From positions 33,442,548 to 33,506,547 of the forward strand of contig NC_060236.1 in the NCBI RefSeq assembly GCF_021155775.2: DNA of 64,000 bases, read 5' to 3'. Positions 35,393 through 49,825 of the stretch are shown here, one piece after another. Every line of letters starts with the position of its first letter. Position 1 is the stretch's first letter. The notes under the pieces are model-generated. The model was not told the origin of the DNA. It worked only from the letters and a program-made list of their open reading frames with translations, and did not search any database. The position numbers and the translations under genes were made by a program. The stretch comes from Neodiprion pinetum. Its lineage: Eukaryota > Arthropoda > Insecta > Hymenoptera > Diprionidae.

Positions 35393-38300
35393 AAATTAGC
35401 AATTAACCGAGGATCTCTTCGAGCAACATACCGATTGGTTAATATTACACCGAGACGGTATGTGCGGCTAATTTTATAAACGACGTTGGGGCAAACATGA
35501 GAAAAGCAATAAGTGTGCAAAAAAAGAAACAACTTCTACGCTAGTCAGGTCAAGATTAACACCGTAGGTACTTGTGTTACACATATAGGTAGTCAGGTAT
35601 CCACCTACTGCAATTCAGAATCCGTTAAGCACCACAATTATCTTAATAAGTCGTGCATCCATACGCGATCACGCATGCAAATAACAAGGTCGAGGATACA
35701 AATTCTACCGAGTATTTGAGGTTAAAGGGGAATCCGTGTTTATTGAAATTACATTCTCTTGCATATTTAAAATATTCCGCTTCTCGTTCGCATTCGTTTT
35801 ATTCCAACCGCCACGCCTGAAGCTAAAAAATTGGTATCCATTTCTCAATCAGGTTTAGGCCCTTTTATTAAATGTTTCAAAATTAAATTTAAAAAATCGT
35901 TCTTTTCTTTCAACCAAAAAAAAATATTTTTCAAAATTTGATCAAAAAAGATTCTAAGTTTCGTTGGTCGATAAAAAATAACGTTACAGGTTTCGATTTT
36001 GTCTCGAATCGTCAGCGCATTGACTTGAATATCTTGAGACTCGAAAAATGGGACACATATTTTTCGGTCTGATTATATTTTCATTTTTTCGTTATCGTCT
36101 CGAAAAGTTTTCGAGGAAGAAACGATTTGAATATGTACCGAAAATCTTTTCCTCGCAACTTTCGAAGCATCACAGCCGTGATAGCTGATTCAACATGACC
36201 TCACTCTAAGTGAACCTGATCAGGATGAGATCGTGTCTAAAGTATCGACGTCGTATCGCGTGATATGCATCGGAACGAGGAGGTGGATTGGTGAGAAGTC
36301 GAGGAGAGTGAGAGAGAGAGAGGGACAGAAAGGGCTCGTCAGTTGTTTGGAGGGCGCACTGCGATCAAGAAGCGTCGTCAAGCTTTCGCAACTTCCTTGA
36401 ATAATGGCGCATGAGTCCCGACTCGTTCGCTTCAGTACCCCTAGGCGTTTTCCCCCGGCACTTACACCCTTCCAGACTCGGTTGCACCCCTAGAAACGGC
36501 TTTGAAATCGCGTCTGCCGCCCTCGACCGGCAGCACCAACACCTGCAATACCGACCGACACAAACGCCCCTCCAGCGTGCAGCACCACCTCTATCTCTCA
36601 TCGTCGTCTATTTCACCGAGCTGCAATTCTACGTCTCGTTATGCAGAACACCGCCGCCCAACTTCGCGCACGCAACACATTCGTTCATTCGCACGAGATG
36701 ATTGAATGTGCGACGCCTCGACACGGCTGGTTGTCATTAGGGAGAGACGTCGTGGCATTACCCACGCCTTTCCGCCTTCCCCCTGCACATCACGGTTTAG
36801 ATGACTGCGCAAAAAGAACACACGTAACATCGGGAATTGTGAAAATGTCTCGCATTTTCACCGCGAAAATCAATGATATTACACAAATTGACTATGCACA
36901 CAGTGAAGGTGTGTTCGCAAGGTCTTCCAAACGATGTGAATGATCAGCGAGGGAGAGGAGGACACGTAATCAAAGTCCATTAGATTTCTATCGTCTCCTC
37001 GCGTATTAAGCTGCTGCCTTCAGGGTGCAAGGTATGCCGGATCCTGGGCACAGGATAAGAAGGGTGAAACGTCAGTAGGGGGCTAGCGCATACGGAGGCG
37101 TGGCCAGTGTCGCCAACCCGAAAGGGGTGATTTTTACCGCAATGTCTGCTCTCCCGTCCTCTACTGACGCATGATGACTGACGCCCCGCGTCCCGACGTC
37201 ACACCACAAAGAATATCGACGGGTCTGAACGTGGGCGAAAAACGCAGCCGAGGATGAGGTGGAGTCGAGAAGGAGTGAAAAATCGGTACAAACCTTGCAC
37301 CGGTAGGTGTCGTTTTCTTTGTTTATTTTTTATCCGGTAAGAATCGATCACTTCTGTAACAATTTATACCTCTTTGTAAAATGTCGAGGTGAAATCATAA
37401 CCTTCAATAACATACGGCTGTAAACATGCATGGATGTGTAAGGTGAAAGAGAGGTTTTGAAGTTCTTTTTGTTCCTTCTCGTTAGAAGATATTTTTTCGC
37501 TCTCACTTTTTATTCTCGATATTCAAATTTAATCCCAGAAACTTTTATCGCCAAAAGTCAGTACCTACAGAGTTATACGTGAGATAGTGTCACATGCAAT
37601 GGATATTCCAACCGTTTATGAAAACGAAACGAAAAAAATGGTTTGAAAAAAATCAAAGCACAGAAACAAAAGTAAAAAAGAGGTATAAAAACGAACGAAC
37701 GACCGTAAACCGGGACGCATTTACGAAGCATCGAAAGCCTCCATTTCACTGATTCGCGAGGATCGCGATAACCGACATAACTCATTTCTGCCAATTTTTC
37801 TACCCACTTTTTCACTACTTTTTGCTCTCTTTATTTTAAACCTGTTTTTCATTTTTGAAAATCAAGTGAGCACTGCTTTTGTACACGAGCAATTCGTCGG
37901 TCAGCAGTTCCATGCGAACAGCAGGACAAACTGATGTTGCTGCTGCGCCACAGAGCCACGTGACCATGCATCGTTTCGGAGACATATGGAAACCTGGGGA
38001 CTACATTTCGGTGAAACCTCGGCAGGCAACATCCGCCGACTGTATCGTTAATTGCGCCAATACCTCACGGTGCTTTTGCCTTCACATATTTACACGAAAA
38101 TACGCGGTGCAGAAAATCCGAGCTCAAACCCGCGACGAGATGCTTCAAGTTTTATGCATACGCGAGTTGCTTGGTGAGATCGGAAAGGGGTGAGGCTTTC
38201 GCTTTACGATCAGCTCGTGTGCGACTGTAAAAAAATTCTGCTGGATCTTGAAAATCTTGCCGACATGGGTAGGTCTTCCTTCTACCTTCTGCTCGCTTCG

Positions 38301-41300
38301 GGAGCGACGCTAAAATTTCATATCATGGGTACAACGATTAGGCGGATGTAGGGACGCGTCTCGTAAACTTTATACCAAGTCCGTCTCGAGACCCTTGGTT
38401 GTTTAGAGCCTCTTGCCGTGACCCGAACAACTCCTGCAGGAGATCTGCAGTCTGAACCCAGACTTAACCCGGGCACCAACAATGAATCCAACCACTGGTC
38501 TAATATGCCGGCTGTCAAACGATAACTCCGGACTACATCTGACCACAGTTACCAAGAGTTTTTTTAAAGGTACCTAACGCTTTCATAACCGCCCAGCAGA
38601 CTTCCCTCAATGAAAATTTTAACCTCCACCACATTTCAGCCGGTGGGCCGATGTGCCTTCCCAAGTGTTTATACATCGGAACGAAGTGCTTTCCCTTTTT
38701 GTAATTCTACGTAATTGAATTTTCTTAACACTTAATTCGGCTCGAATGGTGTAGCCGTGTTGATTCGAGTCACTGAAAGTCATTTTACCTCACCGATGAA
38801 TAATTCAAGTGGCTCGAAAGTGTCGATATTCCATGCAGAATGATTCATCCTTATACTTGCGACACTATGTGGAATAAGATGATGACGATAATGACGACTT
38901 TCTCGCGAAGCGTAGAATTACTACGGCGTTTCCTACGCATGGTGTGAGCCAAGCTGGAATATTCTCCGGCCGGTATAGGTGAGTACAAGGTGCGCTTACT
39001 CCAAGTAAGGGAATGTTAACAAGCCGACTTGAGAAACCGGATAGTTTTTCCATACCTCGGCCGGGCTGCAGCGCCGACTTGGCTCGCCTCGTTCCATCAG
39101 ATTGCGGATCGGTGTTCTTTAAGTTAGCAGCTAATAAATGCAAGTGTAATGATGGGTCCACGAAGGCCACCGACGCCTGCTGCATAACGCACTACGGCAC
39201 TGTTTCGAACGAGACAATGAAATCGCGCCTCCTCGGAGCCGAGCAAACAGCTCATGCTACCAACACGCACTCCTTCGAGATCTCATACCATTTTACCCTC
39301 CGACTGGATTTCACACGATTACCTCTTCCCGCCAGCTCGGTGCAATTACTCCTCGTACCCGCAGCATCATCGTATCGCAGTTCCTCGACTATATCGGCTT
39401 GGATTTCGATCACCTTGCGGGAACCTCCTCGACGTTCAGTGACCGCGCCGAATCGACATTCCCTTAACGAATCCTTGACGGGGATACGTTGCGTACGAAA
39501 CTCTTCGCTGATCCGTCGAGTGTAACCTCCAGGGGTTCAGAGGAACATGCTCGCACGGGGCGACGTCGGTGCTGAATGGGTTCAATTAGGAAGATTACTA
39601 CTAGCTGAGATCCTACAAAGTGCGGGGTGGAGGGGGGGGGCTCGCTTTCTCTCCCCCACCGGTTGCTAAGTATCGAATGTGAAAAGCCGTCAGAAGCATC
39701 AAGGAACCCGGTAACAGCGAGAGTAAGTGATTAGTCAGAATTAGAGGACCTATTAGTCACTCCCTTTTCTTGCTATGCTGTTTCGCTAGGCTGACGCTCG
39801 AGACCCCCGAATTATTGCTCGAACCGTTCGGTTCTGTTCCACCCACGCTTGCGTAATTCTCGGTGTATCGTTTAATTCTGATATCACACCGAGATCGACT
39901 GCTGCTTTCATATTATACACAAATCCTTTCCTGCCAAGGTGGGATCAAAGGTTTTTATACTGTAGTGATGCGTTTGTAGATCGAGACGTTGTCGAGTATC
40001 CCTCTGTTCGAGTTGGAACTTCAACGAGAGATAATAAATTTCATGTTAAGAGGCGAAAATTGCCCAATTAGTCTCGACAAACGGCTTTTCTCCGCTTACC
40101 GATCGTTCTATATAAAGCTGTAGACGTAAGCCTTGCGATGAAAGAGAAGACATGAAGAGGGAGATAGAAGGGGATGGGAAAGGGAACGGGAATTAATTAG
40201 TCTTTGAGTATCTTCATCCCTTTACAAATGAATTTTTCCTGGAGAAACGTTGTTGCGGCTTCTGTAGTTAATCAGATTCCGCGAACAGATGTACGCATAA
40301 TCAAAAGTCACTGCCTTAAGTATTCGAAAGAAGTTTTTGGTGTCGAACTATATTTTTTTTTTGGTTCATGTAGTTTATTTCTAATCTCTATATCATACAA
40401 TGAGCTTCTGATTGTTTTCTATCTCTCTTTCACCGTCTTCTCTTAAATTCTATAGACACGAGGAGGTTCAAGGGTTGAAAATAAATGTTTTTCGTTTATT
40501 TCATTACGATATGGTTCCATGTTGAGTGATCACCAAATTGGCAATAGTTACAAGGATTTTCCTAAAAATTCAAGAAACAAATCACTGAGATTATAAAACT
40601 GACTTTTCATTCAAAATCGTTTTAAACCGATAAAAATTCTAATATATTCGTTCGATTTCAGTCTGTATTGATTCATTCTATTCGAAAAAACTATTTTCTC
40701 TAATCATCTTCAGATAATTACTACATTTGTTATGTTGATATCATTGAATATTCGATATTTCAAGATAACAAAAACATATATTTATATTACGTAATAGCTG
40801 TATAGGTAAAATTGACTATAATAAAGAAAAATATGAGTGGATCTCTGAGTAAATTTGTAAAAAATAATTTTCTCCAGATAAGAAATTATCGTATCTACGA
40901 GACTTGTTATTACCGTTTGTGTCCAATTATAACGTAAACCAATTGCTAAAACTTGTATTTGTTTTCCAGCTTATCAACCTCTTCAACGGTAGAACAACAC
41001 AAAACCAAATGCACATCTCTCTTCCCTACGACTAATGTCGATGTAAATAAAAGTACTTGAAACAGATTGAATTGTTAAGAATACAGTCCCGTAATTTCGG
41101 CCAAACGGTGGATGTTTGCGCATGATATTTCCCTCTAATACGAATCGTGAATACACCGTGTCTGGTTTGAAGAGAATCAGTTAATTGAGTTGTAGCGCCC
41201 TATATCGACGATATTAGCATAGGTCCTCTGCGATGCAGTTAGTCGAGAGGGAAGCGACGCGACCATTTCGTTTGAATTTCGAAATTCCAGTTTTATCGAA

Positions 41301-41971
41301 AGGCGAGAGATTCACCCGCGAAGGGCGACGGTCCCAGGATAATCAGACACTTACACACGGGACCGGCTAATCTGGCAAGGACAAATATTTGCTCGGGTCT
41401 CGACTGCGTGCTCCAGAGTGTGGGGAGAAAATGAAAGGAAAAAACAACAACAAAAAACCAAATAAAAAAAAAAAAAATTACACACGGAAAAAACCAACAC
41501 AGGCACGCACACGCACACACGCACACGGAATGAAAAAAACACGCCCAAGCGGCTTCACGGCTACGTGAGGGTGGGCTAACGAGTTAATGATTTAATGATA
41601 AGCGAGCGGAACGGGCGCGTGTACGAGCGAGATAGGACCACCGTGAAGATCTCAACGCTAGAGGGGGACACAACCAGATTAGTCGCGCTAATGTGTTTAG
41701 GACGCTCCGCGTTACCCGCTATATCTACCTACCTACCCAACAGCCTAATGCCGAGGGATGAGAAGATCAGAGGTCACCGATCCGTGATCCGTATCTATGT
41801 ACACACACATAACTTCCACCATGAATATTATATAATAACGCGCCGTCTCTTATAAGCTTATACCATCAATATTACCGATTATTGTAACACAAGAGCGAGA
41901 AGATGTTAACCGTTAGCACATCAATTTTCATTCACCCGATTTCGGACAGTTTGTAACGACACTGACAACGA
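35393..41971. other. Long non-coding stretch
   Basis: 35830-36180 is AT-rich and resembles decayed repeat. 36200-37300 is GC-rich, with a short hairpin (CGTCAGTAG at 37070 against CTACTGACG at 37161). A 170-codon + strand frame at 39013-39525 starts with ATG but is serine-, threonine- and arginine-rich with nothing recognisable. A donor-like AGGTGAGTAC lies near 38977. A G9 run lies at 39632-39640. Otherwise no features are supported. Confidence 0.45.
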
Positions 41972-42400
41972 AGGTATCCCAAGTCGATATCTCCGATTCG
42001 ATTTCTTTTTGTGTGTAATATGTTATTGTTGAGTACAAACTAAGCGACATGCATTTTTTTTTACCTGCCAGTAAACACTTTGAGGGGGTGAATCCACCCT
42101 CCAAAGTCAGGCATGTCAATGCGCGATTTGGCAGTTTCACCCACAAGAATATGATATTTTTTGACCAATCCAACTGGAAAAGTTTTCTCATAACGATAAA
42201 TGAAAAACGTGATTTTCTCACTCAGAAAATAAAAATTGCTAAATCGCCCCTTAACGCCCCTCTCATGCGTACGAAAGTGCCCCAGGTATACCTCACCAAT
42301 TTTATTCATTGTGTGATATGTTGTTGTACGTAAAAAAAACATTGGCCACGTATTTTTCCACGTGCCAATTCGGCCGTTTAGAGGGTAAAAACACATCTAT
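41972..42400. mobile_element. Family B fold-back element, copy 2, rearranged right side
   Basis: The left arm is complete: AGGTATCCCAAGTCG, then AACTAAGCGA, then CACCCTCCAAAGT and the centre ACCAATCCAACTGGAAAAG. The expected right arm is replaced or badly eroded. From about 42284 (AGGTATACCT, itself palindromic) the sequence resembles the left arm again in direct orientation (TGTGTGATATGTTGTTG and GAGGGTAAAAAC-like blocks). This may be a nested or tandem second copy. The right boundary is approximate. Confidence 0.55.
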
Positions 42401-45400
42401 AGTTTACCCTTAATGAATAAAGGATGTAACCCCTGAGAGTAAAAACACTGCGCGTATTATCGTCTCTTGATAGGGAATGATAACCGGTAGATTTTGTCAA
42501 AAAGTCTTACGCTATTATCGAGAAGTTAAATTTTTTCTGGTAACCATAAAACATTGAATACATGATTAATTTCAGTATTAACATAGTTTATATGGCTTGA
42601 AAAGACTTATACTTTTTTGGAATTGATCTCATGGTAACTGTAACAGAGTTAGTGAATATTTAGGCAAATTTGATTATAAAATGGGTTCATACAACAAGCA
42701 TTTTTTTAACTATTGTTAAGAAATGTTTTCTCCGTTCGTTTGTAATTTAGTATTGAATGGTTCACGGAAAAATTTCATCAATGGCTTTTTTCATGCCTGG
42801 GCATACATCGATTGAACGAAATACGCCGAGCTAGTGGTTGCGGAACGCGATTAGGAAATGGTTAAATCTTGTTGAAACCGTGAAGTCAAAATGAGAAACG
42901 AGATTTTTTCTTGTTGTGATCCTTTTCTCACCGCGGCAATACGATGTTGGGAAATAATTCGATGGAGGGGCGAGGAAAGAGAGTAATTCTGGTTTTTAGG
43001 ATGTCTCGCGTGCCTTAAAGTGCCGTTTGAACACCACTCGCTGTACGACCATTCGACCGATGGGGTCCGACGTACGGTGAGCACGGATCGTGTACATACC
43101 CATATACAGGAACATGCACATATACACGACAGAGATATGCAGACCTGGAAAATTGACACACGTACGAAGAGATATCAATATTGTCGAAGAACACGAACGT
43201 ACGTGGCTTGGAGGATCTAGAAAACGGTTTGGGGGAAACGGTGCAGACCTTTACGACTTCTCCGTTCGGAGAGGAACATCTCGTCGCCATTGGTCATCGT
43301 CGCCTTCGCCAATTTACCTTCGTCTAATTTCTATCATAGATATAGGGATCAAAGGTGAACAAACCGAGAACCTGCAGACATGATATCAAGGATTGAAAGT
43401 CCGATCCAACTGTTCACTGGCCCCGAAAAATAAACATACAATATTCATCATATGAGGTAAACTTCCGGTGATAACTTTATTCACTCTCGATGTAAATTTG
43501 CGTAAGTGATCGTCCAGCCTGGAATGAGATCCTTAGCAAATATAATGTATGTATGTACATGTAATACCCGCTCGTGATTACCGAGAGTTCGAGGCTATTT
43601 CGACAAGATATTATTATATCGGTCGGCGGAAGCTGGACCTGAACGTCGGTATTACAGAGGGAAATGAGACGCGCTTTATATCCCGGGTAAAAATTAGCAC
43701 CCTCCGGTTTCATCGTATCTACGTTGGCAGGAGTTGCCGATTCCCCGCCGGAAAAAGTTTTCAGAAATTTTCATTATGCTGGATTAATTCGCCACTGCTG
43801 CCCCTCGTGTGCTGTATGATGATGGAATTAAGCGAGAAGGGAGTATAGTTTTTAATTACCGTTGCCTGACGGGATTCGCCTCACGCCAACTTCTCGCATT
43901 GATCATCAACTTTTACGGCAAAAAAGGAAATAACGTTACACACCCCATCAAGATCAGCTATATGATTCACCGGTATCGTTCGTCCGGCTCTCCAATTCTT
44001 ATATCACACCACAAACAATTATAATCACCGGTTTTTGCATCAACATCGATATTTAGATACCCTTAAATAACACTGCGCAAAATACTTCATGCAACATTCG
44101 AGACGTAAGAATTTAGATACTGGAGACAGATGTCTGAGTGCACATCACAAAGTAGCTTTAGTTAGCGTGGTCGTAACTGAGAATAAGTCATAATTGAATA
44201 GTATACCCACAGTTCTAAAAACACATCCTGTCCTCACGCCATCTTTCAGTCTGACTCCATTTCATTGTTCCTCTTCTGTTCTTCTGAGATTTTTGCGATT
44301 CAAATTTGACAAGACTGTGGAATCTGAAATACGATGAGGTTTTCGAAGAGGTTGATAACAGTTCGGTGATGCTAACCCTGCGAAATTCTTGTGGTTTTGT
44401 TTATCGCTTTATCGATATACGTAATGGTCGCTTAGGTATGTTTACCCCACTTAAAAAGTGAATGTTCTGAAAATGTAGAACGCGAGTCGCTGCTGGGGGA
44501 TTATAACCCTTTTGGATTACTCCATTTGTTGGCGGTGATAGGTAATGGATGGTGAGCGGCGTCCATGGAGGACTGTTATACCGTATTTCACGGTTTGTCT
44601 CTCTTCCGTTTTCCTATAATTTAACAGGTTTATCTCCGAGCACGGAAGAGCGGCCGCGAGGCGTCCGGGCGTGGCAGGGTGTGACAGGCAGTCGATATTT
44701 CACAATTATTGATATCGAACTCTCGTCCCTGATGCCCGCAACTTCGAGGAATCGGAGGTTGGACCGATAATCTGTTATTCGGCAAACGCTTCCCTTCCCC
44801 CGAAACTCTGATAAGCCTCCCTCCCAATTCCCGGTTTAATATTTAATTCACTACCCCGCCAACGCGGTGACCCGATCCCACTCCGATCAGTTTCAAATTT
44901 GAATTTATCTTCAACGGGAAATTCAATATCAGAACGAGATAAGGCGATTACTCCACAGTAAAAACATCCAAGCTTTCATCGCGTTCTTCGACTATTCCGT
45001 AACAAGAGCTGCGTTATATGCATAAGAATAAAAGATCGTATATATGTGACTTCCGTCTACTTCTTTCCCATCTCGTCGTAAATCCATGTCGCTGCAGGCA
45101 TGACTTGTTCTGAAAATTTTTCCAAGGATGAGACACAATTTATTTCTCATACGGGATTTCAAAACATATTCGATACATCGCCACAGAGATCGTAACGATG
45201 GTTGGAAAGGGATGCGGGGCATGTTTGATTCATGGTTTTCTTCCATTATCCGTCTGACTCCGACAAGATGACACGTAACCACCCATAAAGCACAATTGGA
45301 CATTCTTTTGAACATGAAGATATGTTTCCGAGATTAAAAAATGGCTCATAAAACGTCATTTACATGTCATTTTGACGATATTCGGTTTTCTGTTGTCTGG

Positions 45401-46385
45401 GTAGCTTAAAATTCCAGATATATACTGTGCCGATTTACACGATCCCGCAAAACCAAATCGAAACGGGAAACTGAACACAATCTCTGATAATACCGAGAAA
45501 TCGTAACATCAGGCTTTCTCACGACACGCAGCACAGGTGCTAAGCGACTGATCCTTGTCTTGCTCGATCGAACCTTAAAGTGAGCAGTTTTGGGTCTTCT
45601 GGTCAAATCGAGATGACAGGTTCCAAACAGGCTAAATGAAAAGAATCCAAATGAGCGATCATTTCGGCTACAGCCACTACCGGAACCCCATTAACACTTT
45701 TCGTGGCCCGAACAGGAACCTGATCGCTGGTTAAGATGTCCTACAAAGTCGCGTCAGCATCGATTTATGGTAACCGAATTACGCGGGCTGCTTAAGGTGT
45801 CCTCGAGTCTCCGTAGGATGAGTCAATGAATGGCAACTAACTGAGCTCCTTGGAACTGGTAAGGGAGCTGATCTCGTCGCGCAGGCTAAGGTCGTGCGGT
45901 AGAAACCGCGGCGTGAAACATTGCTGGAGAGACGGAGAGTAGGTGGAAAAAGGAAAGCAACCACCTCCCCCTCCTCTTCCTCCTCATCCTTCTTCTCCTC
46001 ATCCTCAGGGAGTCGTTTGTAATGCTACACCGGGCGCCTGCAAGCTGTTACAAAGGTTAAGGATTACCTCGCTGCGCCTGTGTACAGTAAATAGTAACGC
46101 AAGCCTGCACCACACCGACGCAGGTGCAGGGTGGTCCACGATAACTGTTCACACCGCGTATAAACACGCCCCGCATAGTACAAGTTTCGCCTTTAGCGTC
46201 GCCTCTGCGAAACTTATCGAGTTTTCAACTTTTCGAATACCATCATCCAGAAGACTTTTGATACCTTCCAAGGTGTCGAACACTCAACCGAATCTGTTTA
46301 CCAGTTGCCGTTGAATCGGTTCCAATGGTGACAAATCTCGCCATTTGCATTGAAGGGTGAATTGCATTTTTCTTGTTTGATCATA
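42401..46385. other. Long non-coding stretch
   Basis: No supported gene. A long pyrimidine tract ending CTCATCCTCAG at 46008 is a strong 3' splice-site lookalike, and the frame after it is open on the + strand to 46314, but no donor or family match is seen. Confidence 0.45.
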
Positions 46386-46766
46386 ATGCACTTCTTGTTT
46401 CTACTATCCTGCCAAGATCCGTGCCGACAAAACGACACCAACGCGACAATTCACTCTGGGATTCAACCAGTCTCGAGATATTCCTCCCCGCAGGGTATCG
46501 GGGCGCATTATACCGAAATCTGGAATACCGTATCCCTGTGTACCGACATTATGACGTGTAAACACGTGTGTAGGCCAGGCAGGTTAGTCAGCGGTACATT
46601 AGCATACCTATTGCTAGGACATATTGGTATTGCAGTAGAGGGCCGGGACAGCCAGGCTCAATTAGGAGGACTTGAGATCCGATTTCGTAGCCTAGTGGAG
46701 AAACGAATCCAATCAACTCGCACCCCTTGTTCCACTTTCGTAGATCAGCGCCTATGCTCGCGGTGA
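46386..46766 (+). CDS. Unrecognised 126-residue open frame with hydrophobic start
   Basis: Starts at ATG 46386, reading MHFLFLLSCQDPCRQND. The very short hydrophobic stretch followed by a cysteine resembles a weak signal peptide, and several further cysteines follow (LCTDIMTCKHVC). The remainder has ordinary composition with one modestly hydrophobic segment (GTLAYLLLGHIGIAV). No family is recognised. An overlapping + strand frame is also open. The strong acceptor-like site at 46008 lies 380 nt upstream, with in-frame stops between. I list it only as a weak candidate for a small secreted protein or exon. Confidence 0.12.
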   Translation: MHFLFLLSCQDPCRQNDTNATIHSGIQPVSRYSSPQGIGAHYTEIWNTVSLCTDIMTCKHVCRPGRLVSGTLAYLLLGHIGIAVEGRDSQAQLGGLEIRFRSLVEKRIQSTRTPCSTFVDQRLCSR

Positions 46767-49700
46767 GGTACGGTTGTTATCACGGAACGGTGGAAAGGGG
46801 GCATCGTAACGATAGTCGGCTAGAGATCTGATAGTGAAAAAGTAGGTGGTGACAAATGTCCAGACCGCCCCTCGTAAATACAGCTCATAGTGAAACTGGA
46901 CACTGTGCTGTCGTTGCACGGAAACAGTGACCATCTCTGATTGGTCACCTCGAAGAGAAGTTCCCTTCTTTTTCCTCTTACCTTCCTTTTTCGACTCGGT
47001 ACACATTGGTCGCCATAGTTGATGTGTTATGGATCAAAAGCCAAGCTCGAGGATCTCGCCCTCCGGTCTTGCTTGTGCCCAAGTCCAATGGCAACGAACT
47101 TTCCGGCGCGTAAACGGACCAAAAAATATCACCAAGAGACACTGGGAGCGTTGTTGCAGGACGTAGTTCTGGTTTATCAACTGCGGACAAGTGTTTTTCC
47201 CGCATGTTCGGATCCCTGGTCTCCGAACCTCATGTGTATTCATTCCCTACGTGACGATGCGTTTTAATTTAACCGTCAAAGATTTTTCAATCGTGGCTAT
47301 AACTTCTGCCGGTATATTATGTCTTTTGTTTCTTACTACACTGAGGTTATTATTCATTTTTCAAATTGGACCATCTCACCTATGGGAATAATTCTGCTCG
47401 ACGAACATTTTAATCACCAACGTTTCCATCACAAATTGTACCTCCTGTTCTATTGGGGACACTAAATCTTCGTCGTCTACGAACCAAAGCCGTTAATGGC
47501 TACTAAATTATGCGTAGCGGCTTTCTCAAACTTTATTCATGAAATAGTAAAGAGAATAATGGGCCGGTGGTAGTTGACTTACGCGATTAGACGTACGTTC
47601 ATGCTTTCTCCCCAATGTGTAATTAATTGTCAATTCTGGACAATTGACGACTAATCGAAAAGTTGAACAGTCGAAATTTTCTCTTAACTCCATCTCCGTG
47701 TGACGTCCACAAAAGGATACGGCAAACAGCAAAACTAGGCGAAAAGCTCAGTCAGCCGGTCGCATCTTCGATAAATCTTAGGCGATCGGTAATTAATCGA
47801 GAGCCAACATACCGCTGGCAGTGTCGAGGTTGACCCTTGGCCAGAAGCCCACGGTTCCTGGCTGGGTGCTGAACATAATAATAACTACCAATTAAAATAC
47901 CTTATTAAGGTGGAACAATACCGGAGGAAGCGCGCCAGCGTCGAAACCTCTTCGAGGACGAGTTCGAGTCTCGGAGGTCGTGAGGGTCCGGGTCAAAGGA
48001 TTTTGGTAGCCAAGGGAAACGCTAACGAAGCTGAACATGGGCACAGGTCGATACGGCGGTTGCAAATTGACGATTCCTGAAAATCTACAACATTCGAGAG
48101 ACAAAGAGAAATCTGAAAAATTCGATAAATATGAACTCCTTAATTCTCAGAGGCCAAACAACGGATCTGGTGCTACTAAGTTTCCAGCTTTTCGCTTTAC
48201 CTTCTCGCAAGGAAAGTGAAAGGACAGCTTGAGTTTCGCTGACGCCATCGGCGCTCCTGCGAGGTGGCGTAAACAAATCGATGATCTCCGATCTCAATTT
48301 CAGCAAGAAAGGAAGAAGAGGCTGGGTTATGTGATCCGGGCTCCGACTAATCCATCCCAAGGCTCTCGAAGAACGCCGCATCATCCCTGAATTTCCATGG
48401 AGCCGAAAAAGGCGGGTCTGCACAAGTATCGGATGACAATTTGTAGATTCATTATCTTAATTGACGATTACTCCCGAGGCCCCGTGAGCCGGGCGTATCG
48501 TCTTACCATCATTAACCCTGCGAGGCACCTTATCGAGCCAATGAATTTGGCTCAATTTTGGACCAACGTCTCAACTCAGCGCCTCGGGTTATTCCCGTGA
48601 ATTGATTAATCAGCGTCTGTCGTATTCGAGGACAAACAGAAAACAGAACAAAGGAAAATGCCAAAAAATTTATTCCGAGGAAGGAGACAACCGGGTCGGT
48701 TCGATAAGCGAGTCAGCGAGGAGTCATTGCAAAGCAGGAACACAATCGCAGTCTTGACCTATCGTCTAGCCAATTTCGTATGGGTAAGCCTGTACAGACT
48801 AAGCAAAGTACCGATCAGGAAAACCTCTCAGTGTAACGAAGCATCCCGATTTGCAGGTTTATGGACCATCTTGATAGCAGAAAATGAAATAGCTACTTTA
48901 CAATCTCGTTCGCCGAAGCTGGAAGAGCGCTGAACGTAGCCGAGATCGATGGCGTTGGTGTTATATCACTAGCGTCTGCAGCAGGGTGTTTCAGAAATGA
49001 TGACGAATCAGCCCGGATGAAACCTTGAAATTCTTCCCTGCCGAGTCGTAAACCGCACCCCGTATTCGGAAAAAAATCGTGCGAACTGTTATTGCCGCGA
49101 TATGGAAAGAGAGGGAAAAAAATTGAAGAAGAAAGGCAACCTGAATGACAATTCGAAGGAGACAAATCGACCTTTCAGCACTGCATCACCAACTTGGAGT
49201 TTCATTTTAAACCGATTTCGCGTGACGGTCTGTCTGTCTGAATAGTTTCTCCTCGTCGAGCACAATAAAACACCCGGATCGTTATCGTGGCTTCTGTGAG
49301 ATTGGACGGTAATTATTGCAGCGGTGACAAGTACGCGGTGTGGAGTACAACGGATGAAACGAGAGCACCAAGCTTGCAGCAAGCCGTGCAACCGGTGCTG
49401 ATAAGGCGGAAACTCCGCTACAAGATACCTGGAAACATTACAATGTGTGTACGTGTAATACGCCGCCGCATTAATTTGCAAGGGTGCGAGACGGCGAGTA
49501 ATTGCGTATTAACTGTACCTCTTACTTTTATTATTCCCTAAAGAGGTGTTCTCTCGCAAACGAGCAGCCGTCAAACGGAAGTTACTGCGTTTTAATTAAG
49601 AGAACCATGGAGGATCAAAGCCTGCGTTGTTATTAACGTCGTGCGATACTTTCGTAAAAGCTTGACTATTATCACATTTTCTTACGCTTTTGTGTTGATC

Positions 49701-49825
49701 CGGGTAATTTTGTGTCACAAGTTGGATCGGTTCTAAACTGTTGAAAAAGTTGGTAATACGAATCTCCGCGAATGCGACGCTTGGCGGTAGTGTCCAGAAT
49801 TAAACTTGTTCATATCTGACAAAGC
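46767..49825. other. Long non-coding stretch
   Basis: The + strand frame at 48658-48933 (91 codons, MPKNLFRGRRQPGRF) is ATG-initiated and balanced in composition but unrecognised, so it is not called as a gene. Nothing else is supported. Confidence 0.45.

Noticed and set aside
39013..39525. 170-codon + strand open frame
   Set aside because: ATG-initiated, but Ser/Thr/Arg-rich composition typical of chance frames in GC-rich DNA, with a second overlapping + frame and no splice or poly(A) support.
47946..47975. tRNA B-box-like GTTCGAGTC
   Set aside because: Only four pairs of a T-stem form, and no A-box or cloverleaf can be built upstream. No tRNA gene was found elsewhere either.
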